This document shows positions 54,001-61,195 of a DNA stretch of 64,000 bases, piece after piece. Each line of letters opens with the position of its first letter. Positions within the stretch are counted from its first letter, which is position 1. The notes beneath the pieces are model-generated. The model was not told where the DNA came from, did not search any database, and was given only the letters and a program-made list of their open reading frames with translations. The DNA lies in assembly GCA_033675265.1 (NCBI GenBank), contig JAUJYZ010000850.1, positions 241,501-305,500 of the forward strand. The letters are read 5' to 3'. A program made the position numbers and the translations under genes. The DNA comes from Actinostola sp. cb2023 (Eukaryota; Cnidaria; Anthozoa; Actiniaria; Actinostolidae).

Positions 54001-57000
54001 CAACATTGCCACTCATATTGTAAATAATACTTATAATCCTTATCATCATCATTATCATTACTGTACAATTATCACCACTACATGTATTATTATTTCCATC
54101 ATTATAGTCTCATTTAACATCATCACCATGGATACATAGAGCATAGAGACAATAGTATTATGCTCCGAATACATATTATTATTATTATTATTACATAATC
54201 ATCATCATCATCATCAATAACAACATCATTAGAATCATAGTTGCTATTATCACTAGCATCAGCCCCATCATCATCACCATCGCCATCATTATTAATATCA
54301 TCACCATCATCATCATTATTAATATCATCACCATCATCACCATCATTATCATCACCATCATTATCACAATCATCATTATCACAATCATCACCATCATTTT
54401 CATCACCATCATCATCACCATCATCATCAACAGTTAGGTACCAATATCAACAGCATCACCAATATCATCATCATCTTCATTACTATACGACCACCTGTAC
54501 TTTTGCCGATTGTAATAAGATTTGAGACTTCAATTAAGCTGCATGATTATATCTCATTTATCAAAGAATGTGTAAGGATACCCTATTTTATCATCTTCTT
54601 CAGTGATCTTCCACACATACACATTCCCACCTTCATCCACACAGGCAAGAGTGTTAGATCCCCGGTGTGAAAAAGCCAAGTCTGTAACAAGCCCTGTGAA
54701 TCCTTTGATGAGAGCACGGCTTGCTGTTTGAGAATTGAGAAGCCGCACCACATAACCAGAACGTCCTGGAAAAGTATTGAAAGGTATCGATGGTATCACA
54801 CCAGAAAACTTTGGAAAAACATTGAAGGCATTTTGATTTCCAGATCAAAATTCAAGTCCACTAGAAAGCTATGTTTTTTTGCTTCATTGAACGTAAATAC
54901 ATCTATAGTGTCTTGCAAAGTTGACACCAGCAAAGCTGCCTACTTTTTACCTGGAGCGTGCTTCACAAAATGCTGGCCATGGGGTGAGTTGCAAATAAAC
55001 TTATGTCAGGCATAACTGCATGACTGTTGGATGTTCAGCCCAGTCAAAATTAAATCAATATTTTAAAGAATGTCTGACGTTACAACCTGAATTCTGTATT
55101 ATACTCCCAACAATGGCGACCCAGTGACAATGTTCCCATATTACCTTTCAATGTGTATGCCATAGACTGGCCTCCCAGAGCTATAAGACTTCCTCTGTAG
55201 TACTTGAGATCCCAATCATACTTGACCATCTGGTTGAACTTTATCTAGTGATAATAATAATAATATTCATGAGAGAGCTTCTTTCTAGTACCCAGACCCT
55301 TCTCAGCTTTCTAACGAAAAATCAAAGGCTCTGGTAAGAGACAAACTGGAAGACCCAGATTCTAGGTCGTCAGATATCTGTTTTTCTTTTAGACTGAAAT
55401 GTAGAATAAGTTCTGATAGAGCATCGGCGAGAACTTCGCTGAAGTCCGCCATTTTGTCACCGGAAGTTAGAAAATATTGAGCATGCACATATCTGACGAC
55501 CTAGAATCTGGGTCTTGCGGTTTGTTTCTTACCAGAGCTGAGAAGGGTCTGGGTACTAGAATGGAGAGAGTTTCTTGATTGTAATTTTTTTTTTTGGCAA
55601 AGAGCAGTGCAATTACAGGTTAATTTGCACATCACTCTGTAACACTGTGTTAGGCAGGGTTAACAGTCATGAATACCTTGTTGCTAGCAGTAGAAGTAGA
55701 TGTATTCTGTCTCGTAACAATGTCCACTTGGTTACCAAACACAGAGCCACTTTCATTATTACTACCCAGATGTCTGGAAAACAATTACATCAAAACCGTA
55801 TGCTCATAACATCTATATATAGCAAAAATAAAAAATAAAAAATAAAAAATAAAAAATGAAAAAAATATAGCAATAAAGTTCCAAGTGCTTGTCCTCAGAG
55901 TTTCTCTTTAGAAATATAATTTACTAATAATATTAATAACAGTTTTTTATATGAGTTATAATGGCATGAAATATATGCAGCCAGAGAAAGTCCTCCATCG
56001 GTCGTGAAGTGCATTGAGACAATGTGAAATACGCTATATAAGAACTTATTATTACTATTATTATTACTATGAAATCTCATTACACAAAACACCATTGAAA
56101 AATGTGTTGACGTCATCTAATTTACATCTATAACTGATAAACACAGAGTTCAAATCACAAAATACTGAACCCTCCATTGGTTCAGTGTAAACCAAACTGC
56201 AGACAAAATATTGCATTCTTGTGTCTATAGCCACAGTAAAAAAGTCAGCATTTTACTCACATTGTTTGATTTATGGGATGAAGTGAAATTCTAGGCGTTG
56301 ATCCATCCAGGATCCCTGGAATCTCACCGACAGATAGGGACATCTGTGATTCAGATTTTGTCTAGTGAAAGAAATAATACATTTACCTTACAGTGTGATG
56401 TCAAACAGTGTAACCACTTTGAATGTCTTGTATATTAAGTACACTGGCAGATAGGTCGCACCATTTACCTAAATTCACTCTTCATAATTGGTGCAGTTTA
56501 TCTGCAAGAATATCTAGAAGAGGAGCCCGGAAATCCCATCCATAGATGTGTGTGGGAATATGTTTCACGGACATCACGATCACTACATGTAACAAGCACA
56601 CAACCATCTTGTTACCTGTAGACTTGGGACTGCGGCAGCGTCAAGTGAAGCAAGGGGAAGATATTTCACAATGAAGTTCCACAATTTGAGTTACCAAACT
56701 TGGGGTGTGGCTTAACTGCAAGTGCAGCTTATCATACAGTGTTCATAGACCTTATCTCACTGTTATCAGCAAATGGCTAGACATTCAATTATTTGTTGTC
56801 AAGAGAGAAGTAAGGAAATGCATTAAAGGTGGTTTATTCTCTATTTGTGTTGCACAGTAATGACGACGATGTTTCCAGGCTTGCTCCTCATATGTTCTGT
56901 TCCAAATTAATTATTGTTAGACATACTGACGGAGATTGTATTAACCCTTACCGGTATTGGTGAAGCAGTAGAACTTGTTACTGATGCTGATTCACTAAAG

Positions 57001-58794
57001 TATAAATAATATATAATAATAAATATAATCATTGGGTTCTACTAATAAGACAATTATTTTAATTATTCCACAACATTTTACTATGTCATGTCAAGACAAC
57101 ACGCAAAGTATGCCAGCATATATTACACATGCAGAATGCAGTTCTAAATAAAGCAATAATGGCCGAACTTGAACCAACCAATACTAAAAATAAACAAATA
57201 GAATATAGTGGAATAATAAATCCCTTATTCAATTATTTGACAGATAACACACACCGACATTTCACAACATTTCACTAATTCCTCTTTTTTACACACTCTA
57301 CAGGCTCGGAAAAATACTATGCAACTCATGAAATCTGTGTGTGTATTTTCTGTCAAACCATTGAGTAAGCTGTACATATCTATTACCCAAACAGTTCTTC
57401 TCCATCTTTTTTCACTGGTTGGCTTTCAGATGGTTTGGGTTCACTATCTCCTTAAAACAAATCCAAAATCATTCATCATTTAAATGCTATTGAAATAATG
57501 TCAATATAGGGTCAGGTCTTCGTGTAGCTGCACAAAAGTCCTGGCTATTGTTCTATTGTCATTCTATGTATAGTTTTTACATAAAAACAATAGCCATGAC
57601 AATTTGTGCAGCTACACGAAGACCTTGCCCAATATAGAGACTTGTAGTATATTCTGAGCTGTGACAACAGTTAGATGAACTAAAAAATTATTATAACTCT
57701 TTCGCAGAAGAGGACGATTGTTAGCTACATTGTACAAGCCCATGAAGAGAAATCCTTTATATTCAAAGGGTAAATTCAATGTAATGTATACTGTGAATGC
57801 TCTATTTATTTTCTGTGTCACACTATGTTTTATTGATTGGGTTCCCTGTGGTAAATGAGGTAGAGACTTGCCAAATTCGCATCAAATAAATCCACTGATA
57901 TGAATTATTTATGATTGACCATACGTCATCCAATGCGCACATACTTAGTCAGTTTCGATTCACTTCACTACGTCCTGCATGGTTTTGTGCATTGCGTTAA
58001 TGAATATGAGAGAGTAAGTACCAACTGAAATTCCAGTCGGCACCCCTGGTAATCGAACGGTCAAAACAAACTTGACCAGTCCCTTACTACAACTGTGGAG
58101 CATATACCACAGGAAACCCAATGCATGAGTGAACGACAACTAATCGAAGAGAAATACATCACTCATGAATCAATACAATGTAGGGAAAGAAACAAAATAA
58201 TATAGTAGGGACTTGTAGCAAGTCTAATTACAAAGATACAAAGAAGTATGCATATACTTTAATACATTTTAATAATATTTTATGATAAGTTAAGTTTTTA
58301 AAAATGGAATAAAATAACAAATAAGCTTATATTCCAATTCTAATACCAATATTTTGACAGTTGACTGTGTCACTCACTACTTAGTAAGTTTTATATTAAG
58401 TCAAGAACGTCTGCAAATATGTCTTTCGCTGGAGCTCTTTTCAATAAAATATTAAACACTGACTTTCTCTGCTTCAAAGTGAAAGTGAAAATGTCACCGC
58501 AGAACTGTTTACTGTCTTAGTAGTTAACTTAGTGTTCAGCTTACGCACGTGTTTAATTCAAACTACTTTGGGGTAAATAAAGACCTGGCAATCTTTCACT
58601 TAGACAGAGCTTTCGCTTAGAAGTCCTTCAAATAGATGTGATATTTTCGACTCTATGAATTTTTGCACAGGAAATGATTGTCAAAGAATGTTCACGTGGT
58701 ACTTACCATGATTATTGACAGTATTGTCACTTTTCGCACCAATATGTAGCATATCTAGCAAGTATTTAGTCGCAATCCCGGTCGCGTTGTCCAT
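25881..58794 (-). CDS. EDC4: EDC4 / Ge-1 / HEDLS, mRNA-decapping scaffold (complete)
   Basis: EDC4 is a P-body scaffold that bridges DCP1 and DCP2 and stimulates 5' cap removal. 27 coding exons, 5' to 3': 58794-58707, 57450-57387, 56994-56952, 56361-56261, 55773-55677, 55244-55145, 54765-54582, 51678-51528, 51430-51317, 50844-50648, 49676-49581, 48311-48282, 46858-46780, 45736-45447, 45201-45104, 41299-40595, 40383-40248, 38926-38863, 36479-36275, 34689-34478, 32328-32269, 31962-31799, 31500-31336, 29185-29023, 27181-27128, 26528-26365, 26061-25881. The total is 4005 nt, 1334 residues (human about 1400). The order is N-terminal WD40, Ser-rich linker, coiled coil, helical C-terminus, as in animal EDC4. 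The start MDNATGIATKYLLDM is the first in-frame ATG with a good donor after it. The donor of exon 31962-31799 is ambiguous (GTGTAAG or GTAAG). Exon 48311-48282 is a 30-nt microexon. Confidence 0.95.
26591..27010. repeat. GAT microsatellite with ~90-bp higher period
   Basis: (GATGAT)n blocks are separated by a conserved spacer, AATGACGTCGATGATCAAAC then TCAGTATGTCGATGGTC, repeated about five times. It lies in the EDC4 intron between exons 27181-27128 and 26528-26365. Acidic or poly-Ile frames are artefacts. Confidence 0.95.
27282..28990. repeat. 27-bp minisatellite, about 63 units, no stops in several frames
   Basis: The unit is CCTGAACCTCTACAGGTCGA then YCACCAG. Variable sites are A/C (GAACC/GCACC) and T/C (GATCACC/GACCACC), with CAACCAGCC expansions. 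The period is divisible by three, so it yields long frames: PEPLQVDHQ on plus and GGRPVEVQA on minus. It lies in the EDC4 intron between exons 29185-29023 and 27181-27128; reading on from exon 29023 meets a stop at once (GTAAAATGA), so it is not part of EDC4. Longer blocks are duplicated, e.g. 28371-28570 and 28639-28850. Confidence 0.96.
29262..30126. repeat. Higher-order array, 140-bp period
   Basis: Two related monomers of about 70 bp alternate, one with GTCAGATGGAGTGATGCCAT and one with GTCAGATTGAGTGATGGTAA. AGCTGATAAGTAATAATGAT recurs at about 29566, 29706, 29846 and 29986, so the period is exactly 140 bp. The last copies look identical, which implies recent expansion. It lies in the EDC4 intron between exons 31500-31336 and 29185-29023. 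Confidence 0.93.
30225..30246 (-). ncRNA. Degenerate hammerhead-ribozyme-like motif (Penelope-associated)
   Basis: In minus-strand sense the motif is CTGAAGA, then a stem GGGC-GCTTA-GCCC, then GTTTT. A hammerhead core needs CUGANGA, stem II, then GAAAC. The first block and stem II fit; the GAAA block is altered. It lies 540 nt downstream of the Penelope-like ORF on the same strand, where Penelope-like elements are known to carry hammerheads. It is probably inactive. Confidence 0.4.
30525..30775. repeat. GAAT tetranucleotide microsatellite
   Basis: (GAATGAAT)n with GAACGAATGGAT variants, lying just downstream of the Penelope-like ORF on its strand. Poly-His/Ser/Phe frames here are artefacts. 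Confidence 0.95.
30789..31076 (-). pseudogene. Penelope-like retroelement, C-terminal GIY-YIG endonuclease fragment
   Basis: The 95-residue frame contains GETGRSLLTRQKEHQSSVRL, ALAEHAHETGHGISWKNIKI and ESRWHQRKWLESWHIV. This is the C-terminal half of the GIY-YIG endonuclease of Penelope-like elements: the GETxRxLxxRxxEH helix, the AEHxxxTGHxI motif and the ESRWxxRKWxE motif with its catalytic Glu. The GIY-YIG residues proper and the reverse transcriptase are missing upstream, so it is 5'-truncated. It sits in an EDC4 intron, same strand as the gene. Confidence 0.85.
31087..31290. repeat. GTT/GAT triplet-rich tract
   Basis: Mixed (GTTGTT)n and (GATGAT)n in an EDC4 intron, ending about 45 bp before the splice donor of exon 31500-31336. 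No gene. Confidence 0.85.
32075..32140. mobile_element. Short foldback (family C, TIR TGGGTTTCCTGTGGTAGA)
   Basis: TGGGTTTCCTGTGGTAGAC at the left is mirrored by CTCTACCACAGGAAGCCCA at the right; 66 bp. The same TIR occurs at 57838-58120 and several times in 58986-59196. Confidence 0.75.
32401..34445. repeat. CAC/CAT/CAG triplet minisatellite, 2 kb
   Basis: Complex array of AGCAGCAGTCACTACTATCA blocks alternating with (CACCATCAT)n. The His/Ser/Gln open frames of several hundred residues on the plus strand are repeat artefacts: two frames are open at once and neither has flanking exon structure. It lies in the EDC4 intron between exons 34689-34478 and 32328-32269. Confidence 0.95.
34761..35420. 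mobile_element. 660-bp TTAA-flanked foldback element
   Basis: TIR GGTGACTCCGTTATAATTCT at the left and its mirror at the right, each bordered by TTAA (34757-34760 and 35421-35424). Arms are about 300 bp and highly similar; the loop is about 35 bp around 35090. The MIALIVANVLWQLHKSRG frames at both ends are the two arms read in opposite directions. The TTAA border again suggests piggyBac-type mobilisation, but the TIR differs from family B. Confidence 0.88.
35789..36240. mobile_element. MITE with a second MITE nested inside
   Basis: The outer arms are AATAGTCCCCTTCACAGTTC and its mirror, about 100 bp each, including CAACGGTGACCTTGCAATG. The inner element, 35892-36120, has ends ACCCCATTCACACCAA and TTGGTGTGAATGGGG, with GTTTAGTTAAAC palindromes. 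The outer element stops 35 bp from the donor of EDC4 exon 36479-36275. Confidence 0.85.
36545..36900. repeat. GTGGTGGGAGA minisatellite and ATC/AAC microsatellite
   Basis: 36545-36630 holds about eight 11-bp units of GTGGTGGGAGA. 36640-36900 is (CATCATCAACATACA)n. The latter continues at 37409-37546 and 37675-37795, interrupted by the elements at 36901-37408 and 37547-37636. Confidence 0.92.
36901..37408. mobile_element. 508-bp MITE in a microsatellite, with ORF remnant
   Basis: TIR CAGGAGCCCATAAGTAGGAG and its mirror; arms are about 100 bp and include AGACGACCTGTGACC. It is flanked by ACATACA on both sides (36894-36900 and 37409-37415). That could be a 7-bp target duplication, but the host repeat itself contains ACATACA. 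It carries a small reading frame (37098-37238). Confidence 0.85.
37098..37238 (+). pseudogene. Acidic Ser-rich ORF remnant inside the MITE
   Basis: Reads MNKIGEIEETESEESECDSF then an E/S-rich tail, stopping at TAA after 46 codons. The same frame continues past the stop with a basic Lys/Pro-rich stretch (NIKPTKPKARNSVTKPKSKI). Acidic then basic composition is like the disordered N-terminus of many transposases. I infer a decayed transposase 5' end; I cannot name the family. Confidence 0.4.
37547..37636. repeat. Perfect 90-bp palindrome (44-bp arms, 2-bp centre)
   Basis: AAAACTTTTTGTATCTTCAA begins the left arm, and TTGAAGATACAAAAAGTTTT ends the right arm; the centre is GCC-TG-GGC. The arm resembles the sequence next to the hammerhead-like motif at 30190-30225 (GGTTGAAGATACAAAA preceded by TTTTATTAAAACT-like sequence), so it may be a head-to-head dimer of a Penelope terminus. 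Confidence 0.9.
37797..38401. mobile_element. Foldback element related to 12693-13245
   Basis: Ends TCAAGCATGTTGAGGCTTGC and, mirrored, GCCTTAAACATGCTTGA. Arms include AAGTTAACATTTTAAGC and TGAAAACCGTCACCCCA-like sequence and GTCACGTGACC in the middle. End sequence and layout match the foldback in the WWP1-like intron, so this is one family with diverged arms. It lies in the EDC4 intron between exons 38926-38863 and 36479-36275. Confidence 0.75.
38972..39310. mobile_element. MITE with TIR TAATAGACCTTTTTACCGAT
   Basis: The right end is ATCGGTAAAAAGGTCTATTA, a perfect 20-bp mirror. Arms continue with CGGCGGCCAT and ATGGGATGCCCAGGGTGCAA. 339 bp, no ORF. It ends 46 bp upstream of EDC4 exon 38926-38863 (in gene sense). 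Confidence 0.88.
39361..39725. repeat. Three tandem copies of a ~120-bp unit
   Basis: TGTAGACATTAGAGCTGATA starts copies at 39361, 39481 and 39605. Copies 1 and 3 share TTAACCCCCGTCCCCTCAGT; copy 2 differs (CAAGCCCCCTCCCCCTCCCC). It lies in an EDC4 intron. Confidence 0.9.
39845..40205. repeat. GTCA/GTCT/GTCC tetranucleotide repeat
   Basis: Mixed (CAGT)n, (CTGT)n and (CCGT)n with a larger period: the block from GTCCATCCTTCTAGTCAGTC to about 40205 partly repeats the one before it. It ends about 40 bp from the donor of EDC4 exon 40383-40248. Confidence 0.93.
40248..41299 (-). CDS. EDC4: EDC4 Ser/Pro-rich linker exons
   Basis: The largest EDC4 exon, 41299-40595 (705 nt), encodes a Ser-rich, disordered linker. 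It includes the conserved SIRPKLITPDAF (human KPKLMTPDAF), then long SS, TP and SP runs and an acidic EDEKEQDEKEQDE stretch. Exon 40383-40248 continues DYSIPEKRRPVSGDHDEDMD then AQLQRIKKLQSKT. Of two acceptors near 40383, only the one at 40386-40384 (CATAG|ACTAC) keeps frame. Many SP/TP sites suggest phosphoregulation (inference). Confidence 0.92.
41428..45040. repeat. 22-bp satellite, about 164 copies
   Basis: Unit GTCAGTAAGTGGTTGGTAAG or ...AAAG followed by GT. The main variation is one A/G site (GGTAAGGTGTC versus GGTAAAGTGTC), with rare GTGATTGG and short/long units. It fills most of the EDC4 intron between exons 45201-45104 and 41299-40595. On the plus strand every unit carries splice-donor-like GGTAAG or AGTAAG, antisense to EDC4. 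No coding capacity. Confidence 0.97.
45447..55244 (-). CDS. EDC4: EDC4 WD40 (beta-propeller) exons
   Basis: Nine exons from 55244 to 45447. Diagnostic segments are MVKYDWDLKYYRGSLIALGG, ALIKGFTGLVTDLAFSHRGS, NTLACVDEGGNVYVWKI, EYHRIFWCPYLPDEEDEEEN, SPDNGVLATCSEDGFVRFWQ, FMITGAEYNREIKIWCTVQW and RYLVLSDIGRRVLYVLLLHQ. Each aligns by eye with human EDC4 in order. The propeller N-terminus of EDC4 is associated with its P-body role. Exon 48311-48282 is 30 nt and joins LQTLR to FTSPTADIEN. Exon 45736-45447 carries an acidic insert, PDELDESEIDSVEKRKH. Confidence 0.94.
45960..46113. mobile_element. 154-bp MITE, TIR AAGGCCGATTTACACGGTAC
   Basis: Mirrored at the right by GTAAATCAGCCTT. Subterminal AACTTTTGCCTACAACCATA is also mirrored. 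Its right end directly abuts the TTAA element at 46116-46575. Confidence 0.82.
46116..46575. mobile_element. TTAA-flanked MITE (family B), second full copy
   Basis: Ends AGTGTATATATGGCCC and mirror, with TTAA at 46112-46115 and 46576-46579. Arms share AGTTACAGAGGTTTGAA, CTCAATATGCAAAT and TGACGTCA with the copy at 20541-20996. The interior is homologous but in the opposite orientation relative to the ends. It lies in the EDC4 intron between exons 46858-46780 and 45736-45447. Confidence 0.88.
47003..48002. repeat. 24-bp satellite, about 41 units, with 168-bp higher-order pattern
   Basis: Unit TAATGGCCTATGTAYTGCCA then CTG, with one C/T site. Reading that site unit by unit gives CCCTCTC, then TTCTCCC three times, then all C to the end. 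So a 7-unit (168-bp) block is repeated three times, followed by about 14 homogeneous units. It lies in the EDC4 intron between exons 48311-48282 and 46858-46780. Confidence 0.96.
48132..48248. mobile_element. Short MITE, TIR GTCATTCAAAGAGTGGATAG
   Basis: Mirrored by CTATCCAGCTCTTTGAAC at the right. Internal CTATCCAGTGGATA repeats. 117 bp. It ends 34 bp from the EDC4 microexon 48311-48282. Confidence 0.8.
48404..48535. repeat. Dispersed 130-bp repeat, copy 2
   Basis: Near-identical to 6451-6583, same orientation. The flanks of the two copies are unrelated, so the edges of homology mark the element ends (about 48404 and 48535). Confidence 0.85.
48763..48782. repeat. 20-nt C run
   Basis: Poly-C on plus, poly-G in EDC4 sense, followed by a C-rich stretch 48880-49015 with repeated AATAAGTGCCCC-like units. 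Intronic; length may be unreliable. Confidence 0.9.
49697..49853. mobile_element. Inverted-repeat element, ends ATATTACATGGCC
   Basis: The left GAGATACGGAATTTATCTTC is mirrored by GAAGATAAATTCTGTATCTC, and ACATGGCC by GGCCATGT at the ends. It starts 20 bp upstream (gene sense) of EDC4 exon 49676-49581, so its right arm is very near a splice acceptor. Confidence 0.75.
50241..50631. mobile_element. 391-bp MITE, TIR TAGGGACCTTAAGCA
   Basis: The right end is TGCTTAAGGTCCCTA, a perfect 15-bp mirror, with a diverged GACGACGTCA/TGACGTCATC continuation. It ends 16 bp from the donor of EDC4 exon 50844-50648. The 61-aa frame inside is not conserved with anything I know. Confidence 0.85.
50976..51014. 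repeat. 39-nt C run
   Basis: Poly-C on plus, therefore poly-G in the EDC4 pre-mRNA. Intronic, flanked by C-rich sequence. Potential RNA G-quadruplex; exact length uncertain. Confidence 0.93.
51945..52072. repeat. Clustered palindromes of GATACAGAATACTAATA
   Basis: The 17-18-bp motif GATACAGAATASTAATA alternates with its reverse complement (TTATTAGTATTCTGTATC) about six times, giving a ladder of short hairpins. Intronic in EDC4. No recognised element. Confidence 0.8.
52153..53099. mobile_element. ~950-bp inverted-repeat element, TIR ATCGCCAACTATTCCGGTCA
   Basis: The right end TGACCGGAATAGTTGGCGAT mirrors the left, with GAGCC/GGCTC continuing inward. The interior has two weak frames (52705-52956 and 52932-53165) unlike any transposase I recognise. 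It lies in the large EDC4 intron between exons 54765-54582 and 51678-51528. Confidence 0.75.
53926..54026. repeat. Hairpin with ~45-bp arms
   Basis: CAATGTTGTATCTTATTTAC then AATCT, a short loop containing CTTGCCTTCGGCTCG, then the mirror. Near-perfect. Intronic in EDC4. Confidence 0.8.
54175..54480. repeat. ATC/ATT triplet microsatellite
   Basis: (CATCATCATTATCA)n, degenerate, in the EDC4 intron about 100 bp from the donor of exon 54765-54582. No gene. Confidence 0.93.
55284..55560. mobile_element. 277-bp MITE, TIR TCTAGTACCCAGACCCTTCT
   Basis: The right end AGAAGGGTCTGGGTACTAGA mirrors the left perfectly. A second mirrored block is CCCAGATTCTAGGTCGTCAG. Inside, a minus-strand 61-aa frame (MADFSEVLADALSELILHFS) is a by-product. 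It lies between two EDC4 exons. Confidence 0.87.
56090..56240. mobile_element. Single-arm copy of TTAA MITE family B
   Basis: Contains TTGACGTCATCTAATTTACA, TCTATAACTGATAAACAC and TTCAAATCACAAAATACTGA, matching the right arm of 20541-20996. The opposite arm is absent. Confidence 0.65.
57509..57630. mobile_element. 122-bp MITE, TIR GGGTCAGGTCTTCGTGTAGC
   Basis: The mirror at the right is GCTACACGAAGACCTTGCCC. AATATA flanks both ends, a possible 6-bp target duplication. It lies in the EDC4 intron between the first two coding exons. Confidence 0.85.
57838..58120. mobile_element. 283-bp MITE (family C, TIR TGGGTTCCCTGTGGTA)
   Basis: The right end TACCACAGGAAACCCA mirrors the left. The TIR is shared with 32075-32140 and the cluster at 58986-59196. 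It lies in EDC4 intron 1. Confidence 0.83.
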
Positions 58795-58985
58795 GTTTTA
58801 GTGCACAGTGTTCAGTTTCATTATTTTCGAGGGAAGAATTAAAGTTTCAAGCAGAAGAAGTACTTCGATTCTTGGAAAAGTCCCGCGACCTAATCAAATA
58901 TGGCCGACAATTCTAGTACGCATGACCGCCAACCACTGACCAAAGCTGTCCCGCGCACCCCCCTGCGCGCATCCGGCCGACCGGA
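58795..58985 (-). promoter_or_regulatory. EDC4 5'UTR and proximal promoter region
   Basis: The 190 bp upstream (gene sense) of the EDC4 ATG contain no other ORF. AATATGGCCGACAATTCTAG around 58896-58917 could be near the transcription start. No TATA box is evident. The GC-rich family C repeat cluster begins immediately beyond. Confidence 0.35.
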
Positions 58986-59196
58986 GGACCACAGGCAGCC
59001 CAACCATTCCTGTGGTAGAGCGCGTACGCGCGCAATACGTATATGTTGGGCTCCCTGTGCTGAGTAACGTCCTATGTTGGGTTCCCTGTGTGCGTCCTGC
59101 GGGACGCGCGGGACGCGCACAGGGATCCCAACATCATACATTTCTATGCACAGGGAACCCAATATCGCGCGCGCGCTCTACCACAGGAAACCCATC
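58986..59196. mobile_element. GC-rich cluster of family C ends
   Basis: At least five copies of the TGGGTTCCCTGTG or CACAGGGAACCCA end are packed in both orientations with CGCGCG tracts. It looks like several copies inserted into or rearranged with each other. CpG content is far above the rest of the window. Confidence 0.7.
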
Positions 59197-61109
59197 AAAA
59201 AAGACGCGGTTTTCTTTTTCTTTTAGGGTGAGAGAGATGGGAAGAAGCAGACTCACAGTTTTTTTTTTGCTTTTCCTTTTATTCTCATCTTTTCTTTCTT
59301 TTCTCACGATTTAATGAGTTGAGGATGATCGTCTTCCCTCAGTATATTACGGTGCTTCTCTAACTGATATGCAAAACTAAAAAGAAAGCACATTATGGAA
59401 TTCATGAATCATAATGCTTTCTAAAGTCCCAGAGGAGATTTTTAGATAGACTTGAGTCTGAAAAAGTTTCTGGCTTAGGGGCCGGATATCCCCTCCCTCC
59501 CTGGCCTTTTGGTTATGACTTAGTTTTATATAGCACCGGGATAGCGCGGGTGGGGTCGAAATCTTCACCCTTTACGTAAGCCGATTCGATGTCTCAGCTT
59601 CTCAGAATGTCTCGGGAGAATCGTCCCATTTTTTCATTTTCTATTGAATGTTTTTTTTTCATTGACCGGGGGGTGCCGCGTTACTAATGATTCAGCGTAG
59701 ATCCGAAGGTCGTGGGTTCGACCCTCGTACCGGGAGACTTTCAAATTTCTTTTTTTTCCGGTTTTTTATTTCGTTTTACATTTTAGTTCTTGAAATTCGA
59801 TTTTATAAATATTTTGTGACTTTATTCTAAAAAGAAAACATTCTTTTTCTAAAATTTTACTTTGATGGCTAGCCTCGACCCAGCAACACTGGGATTCCTA
59901 TGTCGAAAGTATACACAGGTATACCACTCCAAAGAAAGGCCGGCCGGGTTGTCTATGAATTAAAACCCTTGGAAATTTTTGATCCATAAAAGGAGTTCCC
60001 ACGGAAATCTTGACAGTTCTAAAACAGTCGAAGGCTCAAGTTCTCACGTGATATTTCTTTCGTTGCTGATTCTCCGCTACTGAGGCGGATTGCACCAAGA
60101 AGGCCTTTTTTGCATTTCAAAGCCATTTTTCGCCACAGAAGCCCTCAGCACAGCACATTAAGCGTGACTGCATGGCGTGGTAGAGACAGTTCTTCTGAAA
60201 TAATCCAGGGATGAGATGCGATTTCACGATGACGAATCGCCAAAGCTGCTTGCAGATTTTCACTAATGGCAGATATATTCAGGACTGTGAGATTGCGTCT
60301 CTGGCCTATCTGTGGTGGAGTCCAGGACCTACTAAAGCAGTTTTGGCAACTTTCAACTTGTAAAGAATGCAATCGGTGCAATATTTTGCCTGTAGGTCGT
60401 GGTAACAAAAGAGTTTAAAAAATTACATCAAAGGGGAAAAAACTGGCTGCCTGTCCGCAGCGCACGTGTAGTTACCCATAATACATCTCGGTCGTGCGTT
60501 GGAAAAAAAACAGAGTTCCTAAAATAGTCCAATATATTCAAATGACCGTTGCTCGTCGAGTAAAACTGAAGAAGAGAGGGAAAAGTCACGAAATGTCAAG
60601 AAGAGAGATTGAAGTTTGCTGAGACAGTGGCGTTTTGTTTCACAATGATGAATTTTGGAAGAAAATCGAAGTCAAATTTCGCTCATTTTCGAGGATGTGA
60701 AATGACGTCAAAAACGCGCGTTTTTGATTTCTATGTAAAACAAATTGAACTAATGCGGCCCAGTCAGGTTTCTTGAGGTTAAAATTTATAGAGTTATCTA
60801 GTTATCACTAATAACTGACCGTGAGATCGATGTTTCGAGAATTCAAGGCCACTTTGCTGTTACCGCACTGCTGTTCGGCCTGCGACTAGCCCCGGCGCTG
60901 GGGGTGAAAGGTTTAAGACCAACAACATTATGACCATACTTTACTGTTTATAAACAATGACTTGACCATTAGCAACTAGTCAAGCAACCTTATATAAACG
61001 CCATCACAAATCAAGATGGCTGCCATCAAGGATTCAGAGGCTTGACTTTCAGGTCAATGTGAATTAAAAATAAACAATACACTTGCTGCAATTTTTAACA
61101 AGGCGGATC
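59197..61109. other. Intergenic region between EDC4 and PYROXD1
   Basis: No exon chain or recognisable domain on either strand. The largest frame (60145-60408, minus) has no known relative and no splice support. A tRNA-like T-arm segment (GTGGGTTCGACCCTCGTACC at 59712-59731) has no matching acceptor or D arm. The rest is unique AT-rich sequence. Confidence 0.55.
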
Positions 61110-61115
61110 TTTATT
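61110..61115 (-). terminator. Poly(A) signal AATAAA, PYROXD1
   Basis: TTTATT on plus, AATAAA in gene sense, about 80 nt downstream of the PYROXD1 stop (61198-61196). Confidence 0.7.
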
Positions 61116-61195
61116 TGCATACTATTTGGATTCATTTGGCCGATATTTGTCTGTAAAATGGAGGTTTCTTTGAAATAAATTAATTCTCAGCATCC

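Noticed and set aside
59666..59735. tRNA-like sequence around GTGGGTTCGACCC
   Set aside because: A T-arm-like block is present but acceptor ends do not pair and there is no A box.
60145..60408. 87-aa minus-strand frame between EDC4 and PYROXD1
   Set aside because: No family resemblance, no exon neighbours or nearby poly(A) signal. Reported only as intergenic.
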